The notes beneath the pieces are model-generated. The model did not search any database and was not told the origin of the DNA. It saw only the letters and a list, made by a program, of their open reading frames with translations. A program made the position numbers and the translations under genes. A DNA stretch of 64,000 nucleotides, from NCBI RefSeq assembly GCF_902498065.1, contig NZ_CABVIR010000003.1, positions 1 to 64,000 on the forward strand, written 5' to 3'. Numbering within the stretch: the first letter of the stretch is position 1; every line of letters begins with the position of its first letter. Positions 21,943 through 31,083 of the stretch are shown here, piece by piece. Source of the stretch: Pseudomonas fluorescens (lineage in GTDB: Bacteria > Pseudomonadota > Gammaproteobacteria > Pseudomonadales > Pseudomonadaceae).

Positions 21943-24049
21943 CTGGCCCTGCCATTTGCTTTGCCTGAGTCTCAGTTTTCCACTGGGTTCGGCAATGGCC
22001 TGTGGGCCGGATTTCCCGATGCGCTTGCTCGACAACCGGGGCCAAACGCTGGCGGAGTTGCCGGAAGGTAACTTCCGGTTCGAGATCAGTCGTCTCGGGC
22101 AGGCGATTGCGGGTTTGAAAAACGTCAGCGAAGTCGTCTACAGCAGCATGGACGCGCCTGACTATGCCGTGCAGCGGGACGACGCCGAACAGGCTGGTTT
22201 GACGGCGGAGCAGCAGGCGTTGGTCAAACAACTGCGCACGCTGAGCGATGCTCATCAGGTCGAGGCGCAGGGCGCAAGCCTGCCGACCGAGCTCAGGTTC
22301 TATCTGGCCGGTGCCGTGGCGTTCAGCGCCGGTGAACATGGCCTGGCTGCCGACTTCTTCCGAAAAGTGCTCGCATTGCCGGCTGATCAACGCGCGTTGC
22401 GCAGTACTTGGGCCGCGTACTCGCTGGGCCGGGCGCTCTTCGCCATGAGCAGCGAAGCGGACGCCACGCCCGACCTGCTGATGCAATCGCGCAAAGCCTT
22501 CGAGCGGGCGCGTCAGCTGAGTATCGACGGCTTCAGCGACCCGCTGGAACTGGGCGTCGCCAGCCTCGGCGAAGAGGCTCGCGTCGCTCGCGCGGTGGGC
22601 GACTGGGACAGCGCTATCGAACTCTACGCCACACAGAATCTCCACGGCTCGGCGGTGGGCTACACCTCGCTAAAGCTATTGATGGCGGATCTGGCGGCGA
22701 TGCCTGACGAGCAACTGGCCGCGTTGCTTAAAGGAAAACCAGTGCAGCAACTGGTGACTGCGTCCCTGATCAGCCGCTTGGGTTGGTCATTTGGTGATCA
22801 ACCGCCGAATGAACAAAAGCTGATCAAGCTGCTGCAAAGCAGCACGCGCGGTAGCCTCGATAATGCCGATCGACTGGCCGCCGTAAATTACCAACAGGGC
22901 GATTACGTCACTGCGAAGGCCTTTCTTGAACACGCTGGCGACGGTGGCCTGGCGTGGTGGCTGCGGGCGAAACTGGCGATGCGTGAAGGCGATAAATCCG
23001 CTGCGACTGCAGCGTACGCCAAGGCTGCCCACGCTTTCCCGCAGAGCGAATCCTGGGGCGAGCGGCGGACGCCGGACTGGGATTTCGAAACGCTTCAGCC
23101 CAAGTGCCGGGTCGAGGGGGAAAGCGCGATCCTGGCGTTGCAACGTGGGGATTATCTGCAGGCGTTCGATCAGCTTTATCGCAGCAACGACATTTACTGG
23201 TTCGATGCCGCGACCGTCGCTGAGCGTGTGCTGACTGTCGATGAGCTCAAGCATTACGTCGACACGCAGGTGCCGGCACCGCCTGCGCTGACTCAGCAGG
23301 ATCGCGACAATTACGTGCCGCTGCCAGTGGCGGCGAAGTTGCGCAACCTGCTTGGGCGGCGGTTGCTGCGTGAGGCGCGTTACGACGAAGCGCCAGGCTA
23401 TTTCGACAGTGCCGACTTGCAGGCCAAGGCCAAGTGGTACGGGGAGTTGCGCCACGACGCCGAATCGAAATGGTGGCCAACCAAACGGGCATTCGCTTAT
23501 TACTCTGCCGCGACATTGGCTCGATTCGACGGGATGGAGCTGTTGGGTTACGAGATGTCTCCGGATTACGCCACCTTCGGTGGCAATTACAGTTTGGAGG
23601 CTCCCGAGCTCAAGGTCGGCCCATTGATGGCCGCGGGTGAGGTGCAACGGCAGCAAGCTACGCTGGCGCAACCTGATGAGCGTTTCCATTACCGGTTTGT
23701 CGCCACCGCGCTGGCAAGTAAAGCGGCTGATCATTTGCCCCACAGCAGTCAGGCTTTCGCATCGGTGCTGTGCAAGGCTTCGTCGTGGGGCACTAGCCTG
23801 CAAGAGCAAAGCGCGTTCTATCGCCGTTACGTCGAGGAAGGTCCGTATGTCATCTGGGCGGGTGATTTTGGTCATCAATGCCAGGATCCGGACTTTCAGA
23901 GCGCCGACCAGCGCTACGTCACCCAAGTCACTGACGCAGCGCGCTCCGAGCTGCGGCCGTACAAAACGCCTTTACAGATCGGCGGTGTGTTGGCGGTCAT
24001 GGCAGCGGCGTTGTTGCTGATTAATCGTCGCCGCCGTAAGTCGCAGTGA
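21929..24049 (+). CDS. Exported protein of unknown function with C-terminal membrane anchor
   Basis: I do not recognise this protein. 706 residues from the ATG at 21929, preceded by AAGGAGG. It has a signal peptide (residues 1-24, ending AMA before Cys25), a long alpha-helical Ala/Leu-rich body that looks like TPR-type solenoid repeats (for instance FYLAGAVAFSAGEHGLAADF near 120 and GDYVTAKAFLEHAGDGG near 330), and a C-terminal hydrophobic helix followed by NRRRRKSQ. It is therefore probably periplasmic and tethered to the inner membrane. Coupled to the DUF3142 lipoprotein gene by a 14-base overlap. Confidence 0.7.
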   Translation: MFTRNWPCHLLCLSLSFPLGSAMACGPDFPMRLLDNRGQTLAELPEGNFRFEISRLGQAIAGLKNVSEVVYSSMDAPDYAVQRDDAEQAGLTAEQQALVKQLRTLSDAHQVEAQGASLPTELRFYLAGAVAFSAGEHGLAADFFRKVLALPADQRALRSTWAAYSLGRALFAMSSEADATPDLLMQSRKAFERARQLSIDGFSDPLELGVASLGEEARVARAVGDWDSAIELYATQNLHGSAVGYTSLKLLMADLAAMPDEQLAALLKGKPVQQLVTASLISRLGWSFGDQPPNEQKLIKLLQSSTRGSLDNADRLAAVNYQQGDYVTAKAFLEHAGDGGLAWWLRAKLAMREGDKSAATAAYAKAAHAFPQSESWGERRTPDWDFETLQPKCRVEGESAILALQRGDYLQAFDQLYRSNDIYWFDAATVAERVLTVDELKHYVDTQVPAPPALTQQDRDNYVPLPVAAKLRNLLGRRLLREARYDEAPGYFDSADLQAKAKWYGELRHDAESKWWPTKRAFAYYSAATLARFDGMELLGYEMSPDYATFGGNYSLEAPELKVGPLMAAGEVQRQQATLAQPDERFHYRFVATALASKAADHLPHSSQAFASVLCKASSWGTSLQEQSAFYRRYVEEGPYVIWAGDFGHQCQDPDFQSADQRYVTQVTDAARSELRPYKTPLQIGGVLAVMAAALLLINRRRRKSQ

Positions 24050-24052
24050 GCT

Positions 24053-24682
24053 TCAAGCCTGTTGAACAAAAGTCAGCCGCACCGCAAAGCCGATCAACAG
24101 ACTGCCAAATAACCATTGCTGGAAGCGCTGGGCCGAGGGACTGCGTTGCAGCCAACGGCCAAGCGCGGCACCGGCCAAGGCGTACGCGCTGTCGAACATC
24201 AGGCCGACACCGACCAGCACCACGCCCAGGGTGGCGAATTGTGCGAGTACCGGCCCGGCGTGTGGATCGATGAACTGCGGCAACAGCACCGAGCAGAACA
24301 ACAGCGCTTTGGGGTTCAGCAGGTTGGTCAGCAATCCGCGCTGAATGGCTTGGCGCCAATGAAGTTTTCCATAGGCTGGATCTGCTCCGTTCAGGTTCGG
24401 CAGCATCGTGGTCCGCAGGCATTGAATGCCGATCCACAACAGGTACGCGGCGCCGGCCAGGCGCACCATATCGAAAGTCCAGGGGGCGGCCTTGAACAGT
24501 GCCGCCAACCCCAGCGCCGCCAAGGCCACATGACAACCTCGGGCAATGCCCAAACCCACCGCCGTGGCCAGCGCCGCGCCTTTGCCTTGGCGTGCGCCGG
24601 TCTGCAGCAGCAGAATCATGTCCGGGCCCGGCAACAGGTAAACCACTGCCAGCGCCATGAAAAACAGCCAAAGCCCCGCCAT
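24053..24682 (-). CDS. LysE-family amino acid exporter
   Basis: 209 residues, about six membrane segments. The N-terminal VVYLLPGPDMILLLQTGARQG is the LysE/RhtB signature, and NLLNPKALLF is the second conserved loop. AAGGAG precedes the ATG. Divergent from an Lrp/AsnC regulator 144 bases away, the usual arrangement in which the regulator senses an amino acid and switches on its export. Substrate unknown. Confidence 0.9.
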   Translation of the reverse strand: MAGLWLFFMALAVVYLLPGPDMILLLQTGARQGKGAALATAVGLGIARGCHVALAALGLAALFKAAPWTFDMVRLAGAAYLLWIGIQCLRTTMLPNLNGADPAYGKLHWRQAIQRGLLTNLLNPKALLFCSVLLPQFIDPHAGPVLAQFATLGVVLVGVGLMFDSAYALAGAALGRWLQRSPSAQRFQQWLFGSLLIGFAVRLTFVQQA

Positions 24683-24826
24683 GCTGCACTCCTTTCGTTG
24701 TCGATTCGGTAGCGCCAGTCTAGGGCTGAAGCACAGGGCAGGTGGTTGCGTAGTTTGCTTCTAAATAGTCGTTGGTTGGCATAACCTGCTACTTAACGTC
24801 ATCTGAACCTGCAGGATCTGCCAAAA

Positions 24827-25300
24827 ATGAAACTCGACGCTTACGACCGCAAGATTCTCGCAGCCCTGCAACGGGATGGTCGCTTGAGCAACGTGCAACT
24901 GGCGGATGAAATCGGACTGTCCGCGTCACCCTGTTTGCGCCGGGTGCGGATGCTTGAAGACGCCGGGGTGATTCGCGGTTATCAGGCCAACCTGGATCGT
25001 GATGAGGTCGGGCTGGGGCTGACGGTGTTTGTCGGGGTCAAGGTCGAACGCCACAACGACGAGCAGGCTGAAGCCTTTCGCGTGGCGGTGATGGCGTTGC
25101 CCGAGGTAATTTCGGCGTTTCTGGTGTCAGGGGAATCGGATTTTCTGTTGCAGGTGGTGGTGCCGGATCTACGTGCGTACGACCGTTTTCTAACCGGGCG
25201 TTTGCTGAAGTTGCCGGGGGTGAGCGACATCCGCAGCAACTTTGCGATTCACACGGTGAAAACGCCGGGGGCGTTGCCGTTGGAGCATTTACCGCTCTAA
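24827..25300 (+). CDS. Lrp/AsnC-family transcriptional regulator
   Basis: 157 residues. N-terminal helix-turn-helix (LDAYDRKILAALQRDGRLSN, then VQLADEIGLSASPCLRRVRML) and a C-terminal RAM/ACT-like ligand domain (FVGVKVERHND ... VSGESDFLLQVVVPDL). Divergent from the LysE exporter gene, its likely target. Confidence 0.9.
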   Translation: MKLDAYDRKILAALQRDGRLSNVQLADEIGLSASPCLRRVRMLEDAGVIRGYQANLDRDEVGLGLTVFVGVKVERHNDEQAEAFRVAVMALPEVISAFLVSGESDFLLQVVVPDLRAYDRFLTGRLLKLPGVSDIRSNFAIHTVKTPGALPLEHLPL

Positions 25301-25406
25301 ACCGAGTTGCGCCCGTCGCGAACAGGCCTCCACACATGGGATCTGTGGCGTACACAAAACCAGTGTGGGAGCGAGACCGGTTTGCCGGCGATGGGCGCAA
25401 CTCGGT
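25301..25406. repeat. 14-bp perfect inverted repeat enclosing a REP-like copy
   Basis: ACCGAGTTGCGCCC (25301-25314), starting at the base after the Lrp gene stop, is the exact reverse complement of GGGCGCAACTCGGT (25393-25406), which ends 8 bases before the 3' end of lpd. A REP-like sequence (GTGTGGGAGCGAGACCGG..., 25363-25393) lies between. It may fold as one long hairpin between the two converging genes. Confidence 0.65.
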
Positions 25407-25414
25407 GTGAAGCC

Positions 25415-26815
25415 CTACATCTGCGTCGCCATCCCCTCCACATTCATCGCCGCCTGGCGCAACGCCTCGGAGCGGGTCGGGTGAGGGTGACAAGTCAGCG
25501 CGATGTCTTCAGCCGAAGCGCTGAACTCCATGGCCACGCAATACTCGCCAATCATTTCACTGACGCTCGGACCCACCAGGTGCACGCCGAGAATTTCGTC
25601 GGTGCGCTCATCGGCCAGCACTTTGGCGAAGCCTTCAGTCTCGTGGTTGATCTTCGCCCGGCTGTTGGCGGTGAAGGGGAATTTACCCACCTTGTACGAG
25701 CGCCCTTCAGCTTTCAGTTGCTCTTCGGTCTTGCCGACGCTGGCCAGCTCCGGACGGGTGTAAATGACATTGGGGATCAGGTCGTAATTGACCTCGCCCG
25801 CCTTGCCGACGAGCTGCTCGATACAGGCCATGGCTTCATCTTCAGCCTTGTGCGCGAGCATTGGCCCCGAAGTGACATCACCGATGACCCACACGCCTGC
25901 CGCTTCAGTGCGATGACCCTTGTTGGCGAGCATGCCGCGTTTATCCGTGGTGAGGCCAACGTTCTCCAGGCCCAAACCCTCTGTGTAAGGCCGGCGCCCG
26001 ATGGCCACCAGCACGTAATCGGCGTCGAGCAATTCGGCAGTGCCGCCGGCCGCCGGTTCGACGCTGAGTTGAACGCCATTCGCCGAGGTCGTGGCGCTGG
26101 TGACTTTCGAACTCAACTTGAAACTGATGCCTTGCTTGCTCAACGAGCGTTGCAGGGTTTTGCCCGCCTCGCCGTCCACGCCGGGGCAGATCCGGTCGAG
26201 AAATTCGACCACCGTCACTTGTGCGCCCAAACGCCGCCACACCGAGCCCAATTCCAGGCCAATGACCCCGGCGCCGATCACCACCAGATGCTTGGGTACT
26301 TCGGATAAAGAAAGCGCACCGGTGGAATCGAGAATGCGCGTGTTGTCGATGTCCACACCGGGCAGGGGAGTGGGCTCGGAGCCGGTGGCGATGATGATGT
26401 CCTTGGCGCTCAGTTCAGTCTTGCCGCCCTGGCTGTCTGTCACCGTGACTTTGCCCGGCCCGTCGATATGGCCCCATCCCTTGATCCAGTCGACTTTGTT
26501 CTTGCGGAACAGAAACTCGATGCCCTTGGTCAGCCCGGTAACGCTTTCGTCTTTTTGCTTCATCATTTGCGCGAGGTTCAGCGTGGGTTTGACCTCGATA
26601 CCGAGGTTGGCAAATTCCGCACCCATGGCCGCGTCATACAGTTCAGAAGCATGCAGCAATGCCTTGGACGGCATGCAACCGACGTTCAGGCAGGTGCCGC
26701 CGAGGGTCGCGCGGCCTTCGACACAGGCGGCTTTGAGGCCCAACTGACCGGCGCGAATCGCCGCGTTGTAACCGCCAGGGCCTCCGCCCAGTATCACGAC
26801 GTCATAGTTGCTCAT
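25415..26815 (-). CDS. lpd: Dihydrolipoyl dehydrogenase (E3)
   Basis: Flavoprotein that reoxidises dihydrolipoamide of 2-oxoacid dehydrogenase or glycine cleavage complexes using NAD+. 466 residues. FAD motif GGGPGGYNAA (10-19), redox-active disulfide GGTCLNVGCMPSK (Cys42 and Cys47), NAD motif VIGAGVIGLELGSVW, and C-terminal catalytic pair HPHPTRSE. CAGGAG precedes the ATG. No E1 or E2 genes lie nearby, so this is a free-standing copy like the extra Lpd of other pseudomonads. The palindrome at 26873 may regulate it. Confidence 0.95.
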   Translation of the reverse strand: MSNYDVVILGGGPGGYNAAIRAGQLGLKAACVEGRATLGGTCLNVGCMPSKALLHASELYDAAMGAEFANLGIEVKPTLNLAQMMKQKDESVTGLTKGIEFLFRKNKVDWIKGWGHIDGPGKVTVTDSQGGKTELSAKDIIIATGSEPTPLPGVDIDNTRILDSTGALSLSEVPKHLVVIGAGVIGLELGSVWRRLGAQVTVVEFLDRICPGVDGEAGKTLQRSLSKQGISFKLSSKVTSATTSANGVQLSVEPAAGGTAELLDADYVLVAIGRRPYTEGLGLENVGLTTDKRGMLANKGHRTEAAGVWVIGDVTSGPMLAHKAEDEAMACIEQLVGKAGEVNYDLIPNVIYTRPELASVGKTEEQLKAEGRSYKVGKFPFTANSRAKINHETEGFAKVLADERTDEILGVHLVGPSVSEMIGEYCVAMEFSASAEDIALTCHPHPTRSEALRQAAMNVEGMATQM

Positions 26816-26872
26816 GGATGTACTCCTGAATGGAATGGAAATCGGGCTGGATAAACGTAGTTCCTGAATAAA

Positions 26873-26886
26873 ATTACGAGCGTAAT
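26873..26886. promoter_or_regulatory. Palindrome upstream of lpd
   Basis: ATTACG-AG-CGTAAT, perfect arms, 58 bases before the lpd start on the divergent strand. AT-rich surroundings fit a promoter. The binding protein is unknown. Confidence 0.4.
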
Positions 26887-26979
26887 ATGTGCGCTGCCAA
26901 GCCTTTCGGTCAAGGCTTCAGCCAAGCGACAGGTTGTGCGTCTTTAGATAGAAGGATTTAGTACAAAAATTTCACGGGT

Positions 26980-26998
26980 TTCGTTATATCGTAACGAA
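26980..26998. promoter_or_regulatory. Zur-like operator candidate upstream of the SPFH-ATPase operon
   Basis: Perfect 7-bp arms: TTCGTTA-TATCG-TAACGAA. The inner GTTA-N5-TAAC matches the arm spacing of the Zur box core GTTATANTATAAC (10 of 12 defined positions). It ends 7 bases before the first ATG of the operon and overlaps a possible -10 (TTATAT). Its regulator is inferred. Confidence 0.45.
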
Positions 26999-27005
26999 CT
27001 GCGAC

Positions 27006-28991
27006 ATGAGCAAAGATAAACACTGGGGTGGTATGCAAGTCGATCTCGAAATTGAGGGCGCAACCGTAACGGGGCTGCCGCGTTTTCAGCAGGCAGTCTT
27101 TCAAGGGCGGCGATTGCGCCAGTTGGCCATTGGCTTCGGCGCACTCGCGGCGACAGGGCTGGTGCTGGCGTTTTTTGTCGGACTGTTTGCGCCGCAGTCG
27201 CTTTGGCCCGCGTTGCTGGTCAATCAGAGCGTCGGTTTGCTGGTGCTGGTCGCCGGGATGCAATCGGCGTGGTGGGTGACACAGTGGCGCGCAAGGGCGA
27301 TGAGCCCGGCGATGCTCCCGGTGGAAGTTGTCGCTGAATCGCCGCCGATGGGTTGGTATGACCGATTACTGGAGCGGATCGGTCAACGATGGCTACGGCT
27401 GCTGGCGCAGATCGGCGCTTCGACGCTGTGGCTTGGCGCTTGGGCTCTGCTGGTATTGTTCAGCGTTGAACGGGTCTGGGACCTGGCCCTGCCTCCCGCT
27501 GCACTGGGTTTTTCGGCCAGTGTCGCGGCGGCATTGTCGTTACTGCTGGCCTTTGGTTTGCTGGTGCTGGAGCGGCAACTCGCCCAGGAAAACGTAGCGC
27601 AATGGCCCGAAGCAGGTTCGCTGGCGCAGCTGACGCGCGTGGCAATTATCTGCCTTGTGCTAAGCGCGCTGTGCCTGTTGTTGGGCAGCGAAGAGTCGGT
27701 TTGGCCGGTACGTCTGGCGGTACTGATTGGCCTGCTTCCGGGGTTGGTCGCGGGCGAACTGCTGCTGCGCGCGGTGTTGTCACTGTTCAGTCCGCAGCGT
27801 GAACAACTCGAACCGGCGTTGCTGGCACGCAGCTTTGTCGCCGACATGCTGCGCTGGCCGCCCCAACCGTTGCTGGCGCTGCAACACGAATTGCATAACC
27901 GCTTCGGCATCGATCTGCGGCAGATCTGGGCCTTCACTTACATGCGCCGGGCGTTCGTTCCGGTGCTGGCGGTGGTAGCACTGGTCGGTTGGTCGCTCAC
28001 CGGCATTCACGAAATTGCCCTGCAAGGGCGGGGCATCTACGAGCGTTTCGGTAAACCGGTGGAGGTCTTCGGGCCCGGTTTGCACGCAGGTCTGCCATGG
28101 CCACTGGGCCGGGTGTTGAGTGTCGAGAACGGTGTGGTCCACGAGTTGGCCACCAGTGTCGGCGAAGCGGCGGCGCCGATAGTGGCTGAACCGGCTGAAG
28201 GTCCGGCGCCGGCGACGGCCAATCGCTTGTGGGACGCCAGTCATGTGAACGACAAATCTCAGGTGATTGCCAGTAGTCGCGCCGACAAACAGAGCTTCCA
28301 GATCGTCAACATGGACGTGCGTTTCGTCTATCGCATCGGCCTCACGGATCAAGCGGCGTTGGCCGCGACGTACAACAGCGCCGACGTACCCACACTGATC
28401 CGCAGCACCGCCAGCCGAATTCTGGTGCACGACTTTGCCTCTCGGACCCTCGACGGTCTGCTCGGTGAGGACAGGGTAGGGCTCGCCGAGGAGATCGGCC
28501 GCGCGGTGCAGGCGGACCTGGAAAAACTCGACAGCGGTGTGGAAATTCTCGCGACCGTGGTCGAAGCGATTCACCCACCGGCCGGCGCGGCCAACGCTTA
28601 TCACGGCGTGCAAGCGGCGCAAATTGCTGCGCAAGCCTTGATCTCGCGTGAGCGCGGCGCAGCTGCCGAAGCCACCCATCAGGCGCAATTGCAGGCCAGC
28701 ATCGCGCGCGATCAAGCGACGGCCAGCGCGCGTGAAATCAATGCTGCCGCGCAAGCGGCGGATCTGAAATTCAGCGCCGAGCAAAAAGCCTATGCCCACG
28801 CAGGCCAGGCTTTCGTGCTGGAGCAGTATTTCAGCCAGCTCTCCCATGGCCTGAGCAACTCCAGGTTGCTGGTTCTCGATCATCGTCTGGGCGGCAGCAG
28901 TAACGCGCCGACCATCGACCTCCGTACTTTCACGCTGCCGGTTGACCCTGCATCGGCGCGTAAAACTGCTCAGCCAGGAGCTGCCAATTGA
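27006..28991 (+). CDS. Polytopic SPFH/band-7 membrane protein, HflK-like C-terminal half
   Basis: 661 residues. The first 340 hold about seven hydrophobic segments (roughly 40-62, 70-92, 135-160, 165-190, 205-222, 228-250, 318-336). A band-7 domain follows (GRGIYERFGKPVEVFGPGLH near 344), then an Ala-rich helix (about 545-600). HflK normally has only one membrane segment, so this is an extended form. An in-frame ATG at 27033 has GGGGTGG just upstream and could be the true start. The gene overlaps the next by four bases (TTGA). First gene of the four-gene unit; function unknown. Confidence 0.75.
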   Translation: MSKDKHWGGMQVDLEIEGATVTGLPRFQQAVFQGRRLRQLAIGFGALAATGLVLAFFVGLFAPQSLWPALLVNQSVGLLVLVAGMQSAWWVTQWRARAMSPAMLPVEVVAESPPMGWYDRLLERIGQRWLRLLAQIGASTLWLGAWALLVLFSVERVWDLALPPAALGFSASVAAALSLLLAFGLLVLERQLAQENVAQWPEAGSLAQLTRVAIICLVLSALCLLLGSEESVWPVRLAVLIGLLPGLVAGELLLRAVLSLFSPQREQLEPALLARSFVADMLRWPPQPLLALQHELHNRFGIDLRQIWAFTYMRRAFVPVLAVVALVGWSLTGIHEIALQGRGIYERFGKPVEVFGPGLHAGLPWPLGRVLSVENGVVHELATSVGEAAAPIVAEPAEGPAPATANRLWDASHVNDKSQVIASSRADKQSFQIVNMDVRFVYRIGLTDQAALAATYNSADVPTLIRSTASRILVHDFASRTLDGLLGEDRVGLAEEIGRAVQADLEKLDSGVEILATVVEAIHPPAGAANAYHGVQAAQIAAQALISRERGAAAEATHQAQLQASIARDQATASAREINAAAQAADLKFSAEQKAYAHAGQAFVLEQYFSQLSHGLSNSRLLVLDHRLGGSSNAPTIDLRTFTLPVDPASARKTAQPGAAN

Positions 28992-30028
28992 GCCAGTCGC
29001 ACACTCACGATCATGATGACCACGCCGGCCTCGATCACGGCCATGGCGGGCATCACCACGGGCATCACCATCACCACCATGGCGATCCACAGGAAGCAGG
29101 TCCATTCCCATGGCGACGCATGGGATGGGCGGCGTTGCTGGTGGCGTTTGCCATCGCTGCGGCGAGCCTGGTGCAAGTGCGTTCCGGCGAGGCCACGGTG
29201 ATCACGCGCTTCGGTAATCCGTCGCGGGTGTTGCTGGAGCCGGGACTGGGCTGGCGCTGGCCCGCGCCTTTTGAAGCAGCGATACCAGTCGATTTGCGTC
29301 TGCGCACCACGTCCAGCGGTTTGCAGGATGTGGGCACGCGTGACGGTTTGCGCATCATCGTTCAGGCCTACGTGGCGTGGCAGGTGCAAGGCGATCCGGA
29401 CAATGTTCAGCGCTTCATGCGCGCCGTGCAGAATCAGCCGGACGAAGCGGCGCGGCAGATTCGCACCTTCGTCGGCTCGGCGCTGGAAACCACGGCCAGC
29501 AGTTTTGATCTGGCCAATCTGGTGAACACCGATGCCAACCAGGTGCACATTGCCGATTTCGAAACGCAGTTGCGTCAGCAAATTGATCAGCAGTTGCTCA
29601 CCACTTACGGTGTTCGTGTGCTGCAAGTCGGCATTGAACGGTTGACCTTGCCGTCGGTGACCCTTGCCGCCACGGTCGATCGCATGCGTGCCGAGCGTGA
29701 AACAATCGCCACGGAACGCACGGCCATCGGCAAACGGGAAGCGGCGCAAATCCGCTCCGCCGCCGAGCGTGATGCGCGAATCGTCCAGGCCGATGCCACG
29801 GTTAAAGCGGCCGACATCGAAGCTCAATCCCGGGTCGAAGCCGCACAGATATACGGCCGCGCTTACGCGGGTTCGCCGCAGTTGTATAACTTGCTGCGCT
29901 CCCTCGACACCTTGGGCACCATCGTTACGCCTGGGACCAAACTGATTCTACGCACCGATGCCGCGCCGTTCCGGGTGTTGGTTGACGGTCCGCCGACGCT
30001 CGATAATAAGTCCGGGTCGCAGCCATGA
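28988..30028 (+). CDS. SPFH/band-7 protein with His-rich N-terminus (HflC-like)
   Basis: 346 residues, TTG start overlapping the previous stop. The first 31 residues contain 15 histidines (clusters at 22-24 and 26-31) with Asp and Gly between, a likely metal-binding tail. One membrane segment (about 44-62) precedes the band-7 domain (GEATVITRFGNPSRVLLEPG onward) and a charged Ala-rich helix (MRAERETIATERTAIGKREA) as in HflC. Four-base overlap (ATGA) with the next gene. The tail suggests zinc or nickel handling, possibly supplying the ATPase, which has no N-terminal metal domain of its own. Inferred, not shown. Confidence 0.75.
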   Translation: MSQSHTHDHDDHAGLDHGHGGHHHGHHHHHHGDPQEAGPFPWRRMGWAALLVAFAIAAASLVQVRSGEATVITRFGNPSRVLLEPGLGWRWPAPFEAAIPVDLRLRTTSSGLQDVGTRDGLRIIVQAYVAWQVQGDPDNVQRFMRAVQNQPDEAARQIRTFVGSALETTASSFDLANLVNTDANQVHIADFETQLRQQIDQQLLTTYGVRVLQVGIERLTLPSVTLAATVDRMRAERETIATERTAIGKREAAQIRSAAERDARIVQADATVKAADIEAQSRVEAAQIYGRAYAGSPQLYNLLRSLDTLGTIVTPGTKLILRTDAAPFRVLVDGPPTLDNKSGSQP

Positions 30029-31083
30029 ATTTGGTTCCACGTGGAACAATTGAATTGAGCAGCCCGTGGATTCAGGCCGGGCGCTTGGCTTTTCTCGCCC
30101 TGTATGCGGTGACGGTGGTGGCCGCGTTGGCGTGGGCGTTTTCCAACGTGCGGCAAATCGACCCGCAAAATCGTGCGGTGGTGTTGCATTTTGGCGCGCT
30201 GGATCGCATCCAGAATGCCGGTCTGTTGTTGGCGTGGCCGCGACCGTTCGAGCAGGTGATTTTGTTGCCGGCAGCAGATCGGGTGATCGAGCGTCGGGTC
30301 GACAATCTGCTGCGCAGCGATGCCGCGTTGCAGGCCGACCGAGCCGCCACATTCGCCACGCCGATCAGTGATGCGCTTGCAGGTTCCGGTTATCTGCTGA
30401 CCGGTGACGCGGGTGTGGTGCAACTGGATGTGCGGGTGTTTTACAAAGTCACCGAACCGTATGCGTTTGTGGTTCAAGGTGAACACGTGCTGCCTGCATT
30501 GGATCGTCTGGTGACCCGCAGTGCCGTGGCACTCACCGCTGCGCGAGATCTGGACACCATCCTGGTCGCCCGACCGGAGTTGATCGGGGCGGACAATCAA
30601 GCGGCGGAAAGACGCGAACGCCTGCGCGGAGATTTGGTACAAGGCATCAATCAACGTCTCGCGCAGCTGACCGCAACCGGGCAGGGACTGGGCATCGAAG
30701 TGGCACGCGTTGATGTGCAATCGAGTCTGCCAGGACCTGCGGTCAATGCTTTCAATGCCGTTCTGACGGCGAGTCAGCAAGCCGACAAAGCCGTTGCCAA
30801 CGCCCGCACTGACGCCGAGAAACTGACTCAGACGGCCAACGAGCAAGCCGACCGCTCGCTGCAAGTCGCCCACGCTCAAGCCAGCGAGCGGTTGGCCAAA
30901 GCCTCCGCCGACACGGCCACAGTACTGAGCCTGGCCAAGGCGCAACAACAAGGCACCGACCCGCAAATGCTGTTGCGCATTTACCGCGAACGCTTGCCGA
31001 AAATACTTGGCCAGGCCGGCTCGGTGACCACGGTCAATCCGAAAGACGATTCCCGCCTGATCATTCAGGGAGCTGCACAATGA
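30025..31083 (+). CDS. SPFH/band-7 protein (HflK/HflC-like)
   Basis: 352 residues. One N-terminal membrane segment (about 18-40), a band-7 domain (QNRAVVLHFGALDRIQNAGL), and a long Ala/Gln/Thr-rich helix (about 235-300). The third SPFH protein in a row; such proteins form large ring or cage assemblies in membranes and modulate proteases or transporters. Starts and ends in ATGA overlaps with its neighbours, so levels of all products are probably matched. A parS-like site covers codons 3-8. Confidence 0.75.
   Translation: MNLVPRGTIELSSPWIQAGRLAFLALYAVTVVAALAWAFSNVRQIDPQNRAVVLHFGALDRIQNAGLLLAWPRPFEQVILLPAADRVIERRVDNLLRSDAALQADRAATFATPISDALAGSGYLLTGDAGVVQLDVRVFYKVTEPYAFVVQGEHVLPALDRLVTRSAVALTAARDLDTILVARPELIGADNQAAERRERLRGDLVQGINQRLAQLTATGQGLGIEVARVDVQSSLPGPAVNAFNAVLTASQQADKAVANARTDAEKLTQTANEQADRSLQVAHAQASERLAKASADTATVLSLAKAQQQGTDPQMLLRIYRERLPKILGQAGSVTTVNPKDDSRLIIQGAAQ
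30033..30048. other. parS-like ParB binding site
   Basis: GGTTCCACGTGGAACA matches the Pseudomonas parS consensus TGTTCCACGTGGAACA at 15 of 16 positions; the 14-bp palindrome GTTCCACGTGGAAC is intact. It lies inside codons 3-8 of the third SPFH gene, about 26 kb from parB. Confidence 0.85.

Noticed and set aside
27780..29111. 443-residue reverse frame under the SPFH genes
   Set aside because: Shadow of two band-7 genes with clear domain motifs on the plus strand.
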